The notes under the pieces were generated by a model. That model was not told where the DNA came from. It made no database searches and worked only from the letters and a program-made list of their open reading frames with translations. The position numbers were made by a program, and so were the translations under genes. A stretch of 64,000 bases of DNA, from NCBI RefSeq assembly GCF_002000085.1, contig NZ_MUZU01000015.1, positions 1 through 64,000 of the forward strand, in the 5' to 3' direction. The DNA comes from Pseudocolwellia agarivorans. GTDB lineage: Bacteria; Pseudomonadota; Gammaproteobacteria; Enterobacterales; Alteromonadaceae. Below, in pieces: positions 46,395 to 54,963 of this stretch (position 1 is the first letter of the stretch; every line of letters starts with the position of its first letter).

Positions 46395-48431
46395 CTATTT
46401 TTTAGCCATACGACCAAGCGATACTAAATCAAATGTAATTTTAGCAGCCTCATCTAAAAACGGATCTAACTCATCTAATTCATCAGGCAAGTCGTCATCT
46501 AAACTTTTAACTTTTTCTTTACCTAATCTCACCAATCTCTCATTAACTCTGATCAATTGTTTAGCTTTATTTTTTTCGCGTTTTTCTTTACGAATAGCCA
46601 AGTTCAAAGAAACCGTTTTATCGTCCTTTTCTGCTTTATATGTTTTGATATCATCAAGCAAATAATTAAACTCGGTATTTTCCATAATACGTTGATCATG
46701 TAAAGATTGTAGATAAGCAAAGTCACTGCTTAATTCATTTAACTTAGTATATTCAGCTTTTGGTATTTTATCCCACGGAAGCGCATTTTCTTCTTTGCTT
46801 TCTCCCCAATCTTCAGGATCTATTGCTGAAGGGAAAGAAATATCAGGTAAAACGCCTCTATGTTGAGTACTGCCACCATTGATACGGTAAAACTTAGCAA
46901 TAGTAAACTGGATGCTGCCAAAAGGTTTTTCGTATAAATCGTAAACTCGACCTAAACCTCTGTGTTGCTGAACAGTACCTTTACCAAAAGTATGTTCACC
47001 AATAATGACACCGCGTCCATAATCTTGAATAGCTGCAGAAAATATTTCAGATGCTGAAGCACTATAACGATCAACCATAACCGTTAATGGACCTTTATAA
47101 TAACTAATACCGTCCCTATCACTATTAACTTCAATGCGATTAGCGCCATTACGTACTTGAACAACAGGACCTTTATCGATAAATAAGCCGGTTAATAGTG
47201 TTGCTTCTGTTAATGAACCACCGCCATTACCACGTAAGTCAACAATAACACCTTCAACGTTTTCATCGTTAAGCTTTTTCAGCTCAACTTTTACATCACG
47301 AGACAAATTATTATAAAAACTTGGTATATTAATAACACCTAATTTTTTACTGGTTTTATCACCCGGAATTTCATAATAAACTTCAGACTTAGCCGCTCTA
47401 TCTTCAAGTTTAATCGTGTCTCGTATAATCGATACGGTTTTTATATTGGCTTCATCATCAGATTCACCACTTAAAATCTGTAAGCGAACTTGAGTACCTT
47501 TCGGGCCTTTTATTAATTCAACTACGTCGTCTAAACGCCAGCCAATTACGTCAACAAACTCTTCTTTCGCTTGAGCAACGCCAACTATTCTATCTTTTGG
47601 TTTAAGTTCTTTAGATTTATCCGCAGGACCACCAGAAACAACACTTTGAATAACGGTATAGTCTTCTTCAGCACGCAAAACAGCACCAATCCCTTCTAGA
47701 GAAAGATTCATTTCCATTTGGAAACGTTCTGCGTTTCTTGGTGATAAATAAGAAGTGTGAGGCTCAACAACGCGAGCAAAGCTGTTCATTACTATTTGAA
47801 AAACATCTTCGCTTTCACTTTGTTTTAAACGTTTAATTGCATATCGATATCTTTTACCTAAAACTTCAGCAACTTTTTTCCACTCTTTACCAGCAAGAGT
47901 TAAATTAAGTGCGTCATATTTAACTTTTAAACGCCATAATTCATCTAACTCAGCTTTGTCTTTAGGCCAAGCAGCATCTTCACGGTCAAAGTTGTAAGAT
48001 TCATCTAAAGTAAAATCGAAAGGTTTTTCTAATAAACTTAATGCATATTCATAACGTTCTAAACGGCGCTTGAGGTTTACATTATAAATTTCATAGGCTT
48101 CATCAAGTTTTCCACGAGAAATAACCGTATCAAAATCCAATCTATATTTAGTAAACTTATCAATATCCGCTTGTATAAAAACATTACGAGCATAGTCCAA
48201 TTGTTTAATGTATCTATCAAAAATTTGTTTTGATAGAGAATCATCCATTTTTACTTGCTTATAATGTGCACGCGTAAATTGCGCCGTGATTCGCTTACTT
48301 GATGTTGCATGTTGCTCTTCAGGAGCCAAAATAGGTATAGGTATATCTTCTACTTTTTTTTCACTTGCATTAACAAGTACACTTGATACTGCAATAGATA
48401 CGGCAATCGCGAGACGACAAAATTTTTGCAT
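46395..48431 (-). CDS. prc: Carboxy-terminal processing protease (tail-specific protease)
   Basis: A 678-residue periplasmic S41 protease (E. coli Prc 682). The open frame begins upstream, but the ATG at 48431 has GGAG upstream and opens a clean signal peptide (RLAIAVSIAVSSVLVNA). The PDZ domain is near SLEGIGAVLRAEEDYTVIQ. The catalytic Ser is in SASASEIFSAAI and the Lys in HTFGKGTVQQH. The C-terminal DUF3340-like region is rich in charged residues. It cleaves nonpolar C-termini and processes lipoproteins and cell-wall hydrolases. It follows proQ, as in E. coli. Confidence 0.95.
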   Translation of the reverse strand: MQKFCRLAIAVSIAVSSVLVNASEKKVEDIPIPILAPEEQHATSSKRITAQFTRAHYKQVKMDDSLSKQIFDRYIKQLDYARNVFIQADIDKFTKYRLDFDTVISRGKLDEAYEIYNVNLKRRLERYEYALSLLEKPFDFTLDESYNFDREDAAWPKDKAELDELWRLKVKYDALNLTLAGKEWKKVAEVLGKRYRYAIKRLKQSESEDVFQIVMNSFARVVEPHTSYLSPRNAERFQMEMNLSLEGIGAVLRAEEDYTVIQSVVSGGPADKSKELKPKDRIVGVAQAKEEFVDVIGWRLDDVVELIKGPKGTQVRLQILSGESDDEANIKTVSIIRDTIKLEDRAAKSEVYYEIPGDKTSKKLGVINIPSFYNNLSRDVKVELKKLNDENVEGVIVDLRGNGGGSLTEATLLTGLFIDKGPVVQVRNGANRIEVNSDRDGISYYKGPLTVMVDRYSASASEIFSAAIQDYGRGVIIGEHTFGKGTVQQHRGLGRVYDLYEKPFGSIQFTIAKFYRINGGSTQHRGVLPDISFPSAIDPEDWGESKEENALPWDKIPKAEYTKLNELSSDFAYLQSLHDQRIMENTEFNYLLDDIKTYKAEKDDKTVSLNLAIRKEKREKNKAKQLIRVNERLVRLGKEKVKSLDDDLPDELDELDPFLDEAAKITFDLVSLGRMAKK

Positions 48432-48444
48432 GAATAAACTCCGA

Positions 48445-49086
48445 TTATTCAGTAAATATGTTTTTAACTTGAGTCTTAACAACCATTCCAGAATCTAATT
48501 GAACAGTGATATCTTTACCTGAAACTTCGGTAATTGTTGCGTTCATTGGAGAGTTACTTAACTGTACTTTAACTTTTTTACCCACAATTATTGCATCAGC
48601 TGTAACAGGTTGAAGTTTAACTTCCGTCTTAACATTTGATCGTTTAGTAGACTTTACAGCCTTAAACTTAGCTTTTTGATCAGGTTTTTCACCTTGATCT
48701 TTAGCTGCCTTATGATCTTTATACTGCTTTTTCGGTTTATTATCTTTCTGTTTATTGTTACCAAATTTTTCTTGGCTTTCTTTTAACGTTTTACTGGCGT
48801 AATCAGCTTGTACTTGATCGATTTCAGCAGCATCGTTACCGTCGATATCAACTCGAACGCTACCAACTTTTACCGACTTTAAGTAACGCCAACTGCTAGT
48901 GTAATGTCTAAGCGCTTGTCTTAAACGTGTTTTACTAACAGTTTCATCATCCGTTAATCTTTCGGCTAAGTCTTGAAAGATGCCTATTTTTAATGGTTTA
49001 GCTGGTCCTTCAAGAGAAAAACAAGCGGGAAATTTTTCAGCTAAATAAGCAATAATTTCTTTAGTACTAGTACGTTTAGTTTCCAT
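48445..49086 (-). CDS. proQ: RNA chaperone ProQ
   Basis: A 213-residue RNA-binding protein. Residues 1-115 form the FinO/ProQ domain: FPACFSLEGPAKPLKIGIFQ, RLTDDETVSKTRLRQALRHY and VRVDIDGNDAAEIDQVQADY. A Lys/Gln-rich linker of about 50 residues follows, then a C-terminal Tudor-like domain (IIVGKKVKVQLSNSPMNATI). ProQ binds structured 3' ends of small RNAs and mRNAs. It lies 13 bases before prc and 23 after a small unknown gene, a conserved gammaproteobacterial order. Confidence 0.94.
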   Translation of the reverse strand: METKRTSTKEIIAYLAEKFPACFSLEGPAKPLKIGIFQDLAERLTDDETVSKTRLRQALRHYTSSWRYLKSVKVGSVRVDIDGNDAAEIDQVQADYASKTLKESQEKFGNNKQKDNKPKKQYKDHKAAKDQGEKPDQKAKFKAVKSTKRSNVKTEVKLQPVTADAIIVGKKVKVQLSNSPMNATITEVSGKDITVQLDSGMVVKTQVKNIFTE

Positions 49087-49109
49087 AAATCAACTTTTCA
49101 CAAATAATC

Positions 49110-49391
49110 TTAATTTTCGAGATACTGCTCACGGTTTTCCAACAAGTGTCGGCACCAGTCATAAATATCTTCACTTTCTAATTCAGGCAAACTATCTTGC
49201 CCTATCCAAGTATCCCACACCAGAGCTAAAAGTTTTTCTAACTCTTCTGTCGCAATGTCTTCTTCGGCTAAATCGTAAATCAAATGATAAATTTCATTGA
49301 TACGCTCAGCCACTATTTCTTCATCACCATCCCAGTCGCCAACAACAGCTTCTGAAACTAGGTAATCATGAATAACAACAAATTCTTTCAC
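49110..49391 (-). CDS. Small acidic protein of unknown function in the proQ operon
   Basis: A 93-residue very acidic protein (EEDIATEELEKLLAL, DSLPELESEDIYDWCRHLLE). I do not recognise a family. It has no signal peptide or membrane segment and looks all-helical. Translation starts at a GTG whose G overlaps the msrC stop (TAGTG at 49389-49393), so it is coupled to msrC. It sits between msrC and proQ, a place empty in E. coli. The strong negative charge and position might suggest an RNA-mimic partner of the basic ProQ, but that is only inference from neighbourhood. Confidence 0.75.
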   Translation of the reverse strand: MKEFVVIHDYLVSEAVVGDWDGDEEIVAERINEIYHLIYDLAEEDIATEELEKLLALVWDTWIGQDSLPELESEDIYDWCRHLLENREQYLEN

Positions 49392-49870
49392 TAGTTTATC
49401 ACGCCATGCTTAATGATGATATTTTCAAATAGATTTATTATGTTTTCTAAACCTGTTTGATCATCTTCATCAAAACGTTCGTATATTGGACTATCAATAT
49501 CTAAAACAGCAACTACCTTATCATTAATAATTAAAGGAACAACTATTTCAGAGTTACTATTAGCATCGCATGCTATATGACCAGAAAAATCGTGAACATT
49601 AGCAACACGTATCGTTTTAGCTTTGCCAGCAGCACTACCACATACACCTTTATTTAAAGGAATACGAATACAAGCGACTTTACCTTGAAAAGGCCCTAAA
49701 ACCAGTTCATCAGACAATACGCGATAAAATCCGACCCAATTTACATCACTTAAGCTTTCGAATAATAAGGCACTAATATTAGCCATGTTGGCAATAACAT
49801 CAGACTCTTCACTAGCAATAGCTTCAACTTGTTTGAGAATAAGTTCGTATTCTGCAAGTTTGTTCATCAT
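49391..49870 (-). CDS. msrC: Free methionine-(R)-sulfoxide reductase
   Basis: A GAF-fold enzyme of about 159 residues that reduces free methionine-(R)-sulfoxide. The three conserved cysteines are visible: CIRIPLNKGVCGSAAG holds two, HIACDANSNSEIVVPL the third. VNWVGFYRVLSDELVLGPFQ is the typical N-terminal strand pair. The start is uncertain: tandem ATGs at 49870 and 49867 fit the family length, while an ATG at 49897 extends it by nine residues; none has a Shine-Dalgarno. It heads the operon msrC-unknown-proQ-prc. Confidence 0.9.
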   Translation of the reverse strand: MMNKLAEYELILKQVEAIASEESDVIANMANISALLFESLSDVNWVGFYRVLSDELVLGPFQGKVACIRIPLNKGVCGSAAGKAKTIRVANVHDFSGHIACDANSNSEIVVPLIINDKVVAVLDIDSPIYERFDEDDQTGLENIINLFENIIIKHGVIN

Positions 49871-49968
49871 AAACATTCTAGTCAGTAAAAAACGCATAAC
49901 ATACAGGTATAGCGCTTCAATTTAAAGGAATATCGACTCAAATAAGCTAATTTTATTGATAAAATTAA

Positions 49969-49991
49969 AAAGCCGACATAACGCCGGCTTT
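49969..49991 (-). terminator. Terminator of the chemoreceptor-porin operon
   Basis: AAAGCCG pairs with CGGCTTT; on the minus strand TTTTTAATTTT follows. It lies 20 bases beyond the stop at 50012, before the msrC promoter region. Confidence 0.78.
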
Positions 49992-50011
49992 GAAATAACA
50001 CATTAATACCA

Positions 50012-50419
50012 TTAAAACTTAGATACAACTTTTACGCCGTCAATATTAGCTCCATCGCTAACATAGCCAATCATATTAGGATTACTACTTACTCTTGCTA
50101 TAATTTCAGCATCGCTAGCTAGAGATTCAGGCGCTTGGCCTTTACCAGTAAAGAGCAACTTAGACCAATAAGCTTTCATTTGGCTTTCTGATTTTCCTAA
50201 TATTTCTTTGATAAACTCTTTGCTTGTATCACCTGAATCTAAATTTAAAGGTGTTGCATCGCTTCCATCTGGAAATTTTTTTGATTTCCCTAAAAATATT
50301 TTTGAAATACTCTTATTGTCTAGATTCGCATTATTGGATGGATGAACTATAACGACTCCTCCTGCCAATACAGAACTACAAAATAGTAGAGAAGCTGTCA
50401 ATGTAATAATTTTTTTCAT
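50012..50419 (-). CDS. Short exported phosphate-binding-like protein (PstS superfamily)
   Basis: A 135-residue exported protein. The signal peptide (KKIITLTASLLFCSSVLA) is followed by VIVHPSNNANLDNKSISKIF, LGKSKKFPDGSDATPLNLDS and a C-terminal NPNMIGYVSDGANIDGVKVV. This is the short PstS-like family (one and a half lobes of the PBP-like fold) found with porins and chemoreceptors in marine gammaproteobacteria. It may bind phosphate or another anion, but it is half the usual PstS length and no Pst transporter is here. It is third in the operon, 12 bases after the porin. Confidence 0.82.
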   Translation of the reverse strand: MKKIITLTASLLFCSSVLAGGVVIVHPSNNANLDNKSISKIFLGKSKKFPDGSDATPLNLDSGDTSKEFIKEILGKSESQMKAYWSKLLFTGKGQAPESLASDAEIIARVSSNPNMIGYVSDGANIDGVKVVSKF

Positions 50420-50431
50420 TTTATTCTCCCC

Positions 50432-51640
50432 TTAGAATACTAAATCTATACCGAACGATGCACCATTGTAATTATCACTAAAATCACCAAGTTTCGTTCT
50501 AAAAACATCTATTTTAAATGCTGCGCTAGAATGGAAGTCATATCGTAAACTTAATGTTTGTGTTTTAAATTTTTTATCAAATAAAGCATCAACTACATTT
50601 TTACCAATAGCTTGAGCTGCGGGGGTAAAGTCATTTAACGAAGAATAATCAATTGGTTGATCGAAACTTTCATACGTATATAAAATGGTATATTCATTAA
50701 TACGTTTACCAGCCATTACATAATAAACTTCGCTGAACGAATTACCAGAATCTTTAATACCATAATCAGCATATTCTGCAGTAAATAACCAATCATTATA
50801 ATCAACAGCTGCACCTAAATAGTAATACTCTCCATCGCCACTCAATCCAACGGTATCTCTTAATCTCGCTGTTTCATCAGCCGATACTCCAAATGAAGCT
50901 GCAGCATTATTAATTCCTGTAGGACCATCAAATAATACAGCATTATCGAGCTCGCTAAAATCAGCCTCAGTAATAAAACCACCTGCAAATAACGTTAACC
51001 AGTCATAATTAAATTCAGTACTTACACTTAATATTTTATCAAATTTAGTATTATAAAGTGAATCAAACGCTTCCCAATCACCTTCCCAAGAATAATAACC
51101 AAAAGATGAATTAATAGACCAATCACCTAATTCAGTTGAGTTATTTAATCTAACACCTTCTACCACAGAAAAATTAAAATCATCATAAACAGAACGCGGC
51201 AACCTATTACCTATAACGGTATAACCAATTTTTTCTGACTCAGATTTATAAAACATAGGTAATACCATACGACCAACATTAACACGCCATTCATCAGTTA
51301 TATCGTAAGATAAATATGCCCAACGAGCTTCTAAATCAAAGTCATTTCTTCCTTCTGCGTATAACTGAGCAGTGACTGATAACCCTTCACCAAGATCTGA
51401 AGATACTTGAAGTGCAAACAGGCTTTCCGGTTTAAAGGATAAGTCCTTATCGTATAATCCATCGAGTATCACTTCTTCGGCATCAAAATTACCATTACTA
51501 TTCCGATCTTTGGGATCGTCAAATGTTAATCCTCCTTTAATTGATGCGAAGCCATTAAATTTTACATCAGCTATAGAGGGAGCTGAGCAACAAACTCCCG
51601 CTATTAATAAAGCAACTTTACATTTTTTCAGCTGTTCCAT
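50432..51640 (-). CDS. Porin-like outer-membrane protein
   Basis: A 402-residue exported protein. The ATG at 51640 has AGAGG six bases upstream and a signal peptide after it (KVALLIAGVCCSAPSIA); the frame's earlier ATG is less likely. The mature part opens DVKFNGFASIKGGLTF and shows alternating strands with turns (VNVGRMVLPMFYKSESEKIG), ending in a C-terminal Phe (NGASFGIDLVF) typical of outer-membrane barrels. It probably forms a 16-strand porin of unknown selectivity. It lies between a chemoreceptor and a phosphate-binding-like protein on one transcript. Confidence 0.85.
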   Translation of the reverse strand: MEQLKKCKVALLIAGVCCSAPSIADVKFNGFASIKGGLTFDDPKDRNSNGNFDAEEVILDGLYDKDLSFKPESLFALQVSSDLGEGLSVTAQLYAEGRNDFDLEARWAYLSYDITDEWRVNVGRMVLPMFYKSESEKIGYTVIGNRLPRSVYDDFNFSVVEGVRLNNSTELGDWSINSSFGYYSWEGDWEAFDSLYNTKFDKILSVSTEFNYDWLTLFAGGFITEADFSELDNAVLFDGPTGINNAAASFGVSADETARLRDTVGLSGDGEYYYLGAAVDYNDWLFTAEYADYGIKDSGNSFSEVYYVMAGKRINEYTILYTYESFDQPIDYSSLNDFTPAAQAIGKNVVDALFDKKFKTQTLSLRYDFHSSAAFKIDVFRTKLGDFSDNYNGASFGIDLVF

Positions 51641-51664
51641 GTTATACCTCTTTATTTTCATTAA

Positions 51665-53284
51665 TTAGACTTTAAATCCATTGGTTAATATTTGAAGGTT
51701 ATTAGCCAAATCAGCTAAATGACTACTGACCTCGGCGAGCTCTTCCGATGCTTGATGTGTAACTTTGGTTGTAATACTAATATGGTCAACATGCGAGACT
51801 ATTTCGCTTGCGACTGTAGACTGTTCATTCGTTGCTTGTGCGATATCACTTGTCATGGCATTAATTTGCTCAACTGACGAAGTTATAGCCGCAAGTGATT
51901 CCCCAGCTAGACTTACTTCTGATACACCTTTTTCAGCTAAGCTTCTTCCATTACTCATTGCCTCTACAGCTGAACGTGCTGCAATTTGCAGCTGCTCAAT
52001 CGTTTTTTGAATTTCAGTAGTAGAATCTTGTGTTCTTGACGCTAAAGTTCTCACTTCATCAGCAACAACAGCAAAACCACGACCTTGCTCACCAGCACGT
52101 GCTGCTTCAATTGCTGCATTTAACGCTAATAGATTGGTTTGATCTGCAATACCTTTAATAACATCTAAAACAGCACCAACCTGCTTACTATCATCATCTA
52201 GCTTATCAATCACAATGGATGAATTTTCTACTGTTTTAGCCAAAGAGTGTATTGTTTGTACTGTTTTCTCTACAACTATTGCCCCCTCTTTAGAAATACT
52301 TGAAGCCTTTGTTGAAGCTGATGAAGCTAAAGAAGCACTTTGAGCAACAGTTTTTACACTCATATTCATATTTTCTACAGCATCTTTTGTTTGTAAGGCT
52401 CCTTCTTGTTGCTCTAAAGTGATTTTATTGGTTTCTACGGCTGTAGTGCTCACTGAAATAGCCATTTCAGATAATGGGGAAGCTATATCGACCACTTGTT
52501 TGATTGTTGTCTGTAACTTATCCATAAATAAATTAAAACAATGTACGAGTTGACCAATTTCGTCTTCTGTTTTAGCCGTTAAACGTACGGTTAAATCGCC
52601 CTCGCCTTCAGCTATATCTTTTAAGGAACTTACAACTTCAGCAATGGATGATTTAATACCTGAAATGATAGGAATAGCTGTACCAAATAATAATATTATG
52701 GTGATCACTCCCATAATAAACCCTATTGTTACCATGGATTGAGCAGACTGGTTTGCTCGAAGAATTGTTTCTTCAAATTCGTGAACTTGTTCTGAATTAA
52801 AGTCATTAACTGTCGTTAGAATAAGCTCAAATGCCTGATTCATACTCTTTCCTAATGTTGGTAACCTCTCAAAATCAGCTGTTTCATTTACCATACTTAA
52901 CGAAAGTGATTTCGCTTGAGTATAGTAGTCATCAAATTCTGTTCTCATTTTTGTTTGGATATTTAAAAAACGGTCATTTGTAGCGCCGATCTTTGTGATC
53001 AATTCTTTAATTTTGATAGCTATTTCATCAGCATTGTGAATACTGTCTTCATCTCCTGTTGTAACTGCTGAATTAAGGAGCTCTGATATTTTTACAATAG
53101 CTACCGAGACCTCCTTAGAATATTGAACAACAGGAAATTGAACATTTTTAGCATCTGAAAGAATATCTACATTTCCGTTCGCATTAAATGTTGAGAGCGT
53201 TAAGTAAATAACAAATGAAATCGTTCCTATTATAGGAATTAGATAAATTTTTGCTGATACTGATAACGTTTTAAATAAATTCAT
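51665..53284 (-). CDS. Methyl-accepting chemotaxis protein
   Basis: A 539-residue chemoreceptor. TM1 is at about 10-32 ([20 protein letters not shown]). A helical periplasmic sensor of about 150 residues follows, then TM2 ([20 protein letters not shown]), HAMP ([20 protein letters not shown]) and the signalling domain with the tip [20 protein letters not shown] and [17 protein letters not shown]. It heads an operon with a porin and a PstS-like protein, suggesting the receptor responds to the solute those two handle. No CheR tether is visible at the C-terminus. Confidence 0.93.
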   Translation of the reverse strand: MNLFKTLSVSAKIYLIPIIGTISFVIYLTLSTFNANGNVDILSDAKNVQFPVVQYSKEVSVAIVKISELLNSAVTTGDEDSIHNADEIAIKIKELITKIGATNDRFLNIQTKMRTEFDDYYTQAKSLSLSMVNETADFERLPTLGKSMNQAFELILTTVNDFNSEQVHEFEETILRANQSAQSMVTIGFIMGVITIILLFGTAIPIISGIKSSIAEVVSSLKDIAEGEGDLTVRLTAKTEDEIGQLVHCFNLFMDKLQTTIKQVVDIASPLSEMAISVSTTAVETNKITLEQQEGALQTKDAVENMNMSVKTVAQSASLASSASTKASSISKEGAIVVEKTVQTIHSLAKTVENSSIVIDKLDDDSKQVGAVLDVIKGIADQTNLLALNAAIEAARAGEQGRGFAVVADEVRTLASRTQDSTTEIQKTIEQLQIAARSAVEAMSNGRSLAEKGVSEVSLAGESLAAITSSVEQINAMTSDIAQATNEQSTVASEIVSHVDHISITTKVTHQASEELAEVSSHLADLANNLQILTNGFKV

Positions 53285-53403
53285 ACTTAAACTTCCAAAT
53301 AAACAATTAGTTTAAATGTAGTTCAATTTATCTAATTCACAACGAAATGAAGAAATATATTAGCGGTAAGTTGAAAAGTTAAAATAATTTTTTAAAATAA
53401 AAA

Positions 53404-53420
53404 AGAGGCTAAAAGCCTCT
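53404..53420 (-). terminator. Terminator of the prp operon
   Basis: AGAGGCT pairs with AGCCTCT around an AAA loop, and TTTTTTATTTT follows on the minus strand. It lies 57 bases after the prpF stop and before the chemoreceptor promoter. Confidence 0.8.
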
Positions 53421-53476
53421 AAAACACTATGACTAATAAAGCTCATATAAAGGTTGTAAACAGTAACCATAACTGA

Positions 53477-54655
53477 CTAAAAGCTATCGCCCGGTACTCT
53501 AACGTAACCTTCCATTAAAATACGAGCACTTCTGCTCATTATCGCTTTATTAACAATCCAACGGTTATCAACTAAACTCGCTTGGGCACCTACTTTTAAT
53601 GTGCCCGATGGATGGCCGAAAGTTACTGATGAACAATGACCACCACCGGCGGCTATGTTCACTAACGTTCCGGGAATAGCGGCAGCTGCACCAATGGCGA
53701 CAGCGGCAGTCCCCATCATTGCATGATGCAGTTTCCCCATTGATAATGCTCTCACATTTAAATCAATATCGGTTGTATTAATTTGCTTACCACTTGATGA
53801 TTGATAGCTTTTAGCGGGTGAAACAATAGCAACTTTAGGAGTATGTTGTCGGGCTAGGGCTTCTGAAACATCCGTAATAAGCCCCATTTTTAAAGCGCCG
53901 TAAGCTCTAATTTTTTCAAAACGGGCTAATGTTTTTTCATCATTATTTATATCATCTTGTAGCTCCGTTCCTGTAAAACCAAGATCTTCAGCATTTAAAA
54001 AAATAGTTGGAATACCAGCGCTGATCATAGTCACTTTAAAAGTACCTATCTCTGGGACTTCAAGTTCATCAACAACATTTCCAGTAGGAAACATAGCCTC
54101 ACTAGGATCAACAGGTTCGATAAACTCTACGGGAACTTCCGCTGCTGGAAACGTTACCCCATCTAATTCAAAATCGCCGGTTTCTTGTACTTCACCATTT
54201 GTAATAGGTACTTGGGCTATAATGGTTTTCTTTATATTAGCTTGCCATATACGCACAGTACAAACACCATTTTCAGGTATTCTACCAGCATCAATTAATC
54301 CAGAATAAATAGCAAAAGAACCTACTGCTGCTGTTAAATTACCGCAGTTACCGCTCCAGTCGACAAAGGCTTTGTCGATAGCGACTTGGCCAAATAAATA
54401 ATCGACATCGTGATCAGCAAGCTCACTTTTAGCTACAATAACGGTTTTACTCGTACTTGAAGTTGCACCACCCATACCATCTGTTTGTTTACCGTATGGA
54501 TCCGGACTACCTATAACACGTAAAAGCATATTATCTCGTGCTTCACCCGCGACCTGACAACGTTCAGGTAAATCAGTTAAATTAAAAAAAACACCTTTCG
54601 ATGTGCCGCCACGAATATAGGTAGCAGGAATTTTTACTTGAGGAACATTGGACAT
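53477..54655 (-). CDS. prpF: 2-methylaconitate cis-trans isomerase PrpF
   Basis: A 392-residue diaminopimelate-epimerase-fold isomerase that converts the trans-2-methylaconitate made by AcnD into the cis form. The start is the ATG at 54655 with GGAG seven bases upstream; the frame opens 21 codons earlier without a ribosome binding site. Typical stretches are VKIPATYIRGGTSKGVFFNL, DWSGNCGNLTAAVG and VNIAAGGGHCSSVTFGHPSG. It is last in the operon, after a 245-base spacer holding a terminator-like hairpin and a nested repeat, so its level may be set separately. Confidence 0.93.
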   Translation of the reverse strand: MSNVPQVKIPATYIRGGTSKGVFFNLTDLPERCQVAGEARDNMLLRVIGSPDPYGKQTDGMGGATSSTSKTVIVAKSELADHDVDYLFGQVAIDKAFVDWSGNCGNLTAAVGSFAIYSGLIDAGRIPENGVCTVRIWQANIKKTIIAQVPITNGEVQETGDFELDGVTFPAAEVPVEFIEPVDPSEAMFPTGNVVDELEVPEIGTFKVTMISAGIPTIFLNAEDLGFTGTELQDDINNDEKTLARFEKIRAYGALKMGLITDVSEALARQHTPKVAIVSPAKSYQSSSGKQINTTDIDLNVRALSMGKLHHAMMGTAAVAIGAAAAIPGTLVNIAAGGGHCSSVTFGHPSGTLKVGAQASLVDNRWIVNKAIMSRSARILMEGYVRVPGDSF

Positions 54656-54808
54656 ATTTATCTCCATACTTATTTTCCGCTTGCTAAAATGTGTTTTAAC
54701 TTCGTTGAATAACGTCACATAGAAATCTATGCTCCTTTTATTCGCCTTGTTAACTACATATTTAACCTTCGCGGTTTTCTATGATCTAATAAATCATTGC
54801 TAAACTAA

Positions 54809-54842
54809 AAAGCAGCAATTAGTTTTACCCATTTGCTGCTTT
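54809..54842 (-). terminator. Terminator-like hairpin between acnD and prpF
   Basis: AAAGCAGCAA (54809-54818) pairs perfectly with TTGCTGCTTT (54833-54842); on the minus strand TTTTTAG follows. It lies about 120 bases after the acnD stop and probably attenuates read-through into prpF. A further small palindrome, ACATCAA-GT-TTGATGT, is at 54853-54868. Confidence 0.6.
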
Positions 54843-54887
54843 AATATAAATAACATCAAGTTTGATGTATAAGAGAGTTACATTAAG

Positions 54888-54949
54888 TTTGTTCTAGGCG
54901 GAAGCGCGGAGTTGACGAACGTCAATGAGCACTTCCAACAACGAACAAA
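54888..54949. repeat. Nested-hairpin (REP-like) repeat, copy 1
   Basis: Three stems nest around one centre: TTTGTTC with GAACAAA (outer), GGAAG with CTTCC, and TTGACG with CGTCAA (inner, two-base loop). The outer block GTTCTAGGCGGAA and closing TTCCAAC resemble those of the element at 57675-57732. It looks like an intergenic REP- or MITE-derived element, 14 bases beyond the acnD stop. Confidence 0.6.
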
Positions 54950-54963
54950 GGTTAATTAACCTC

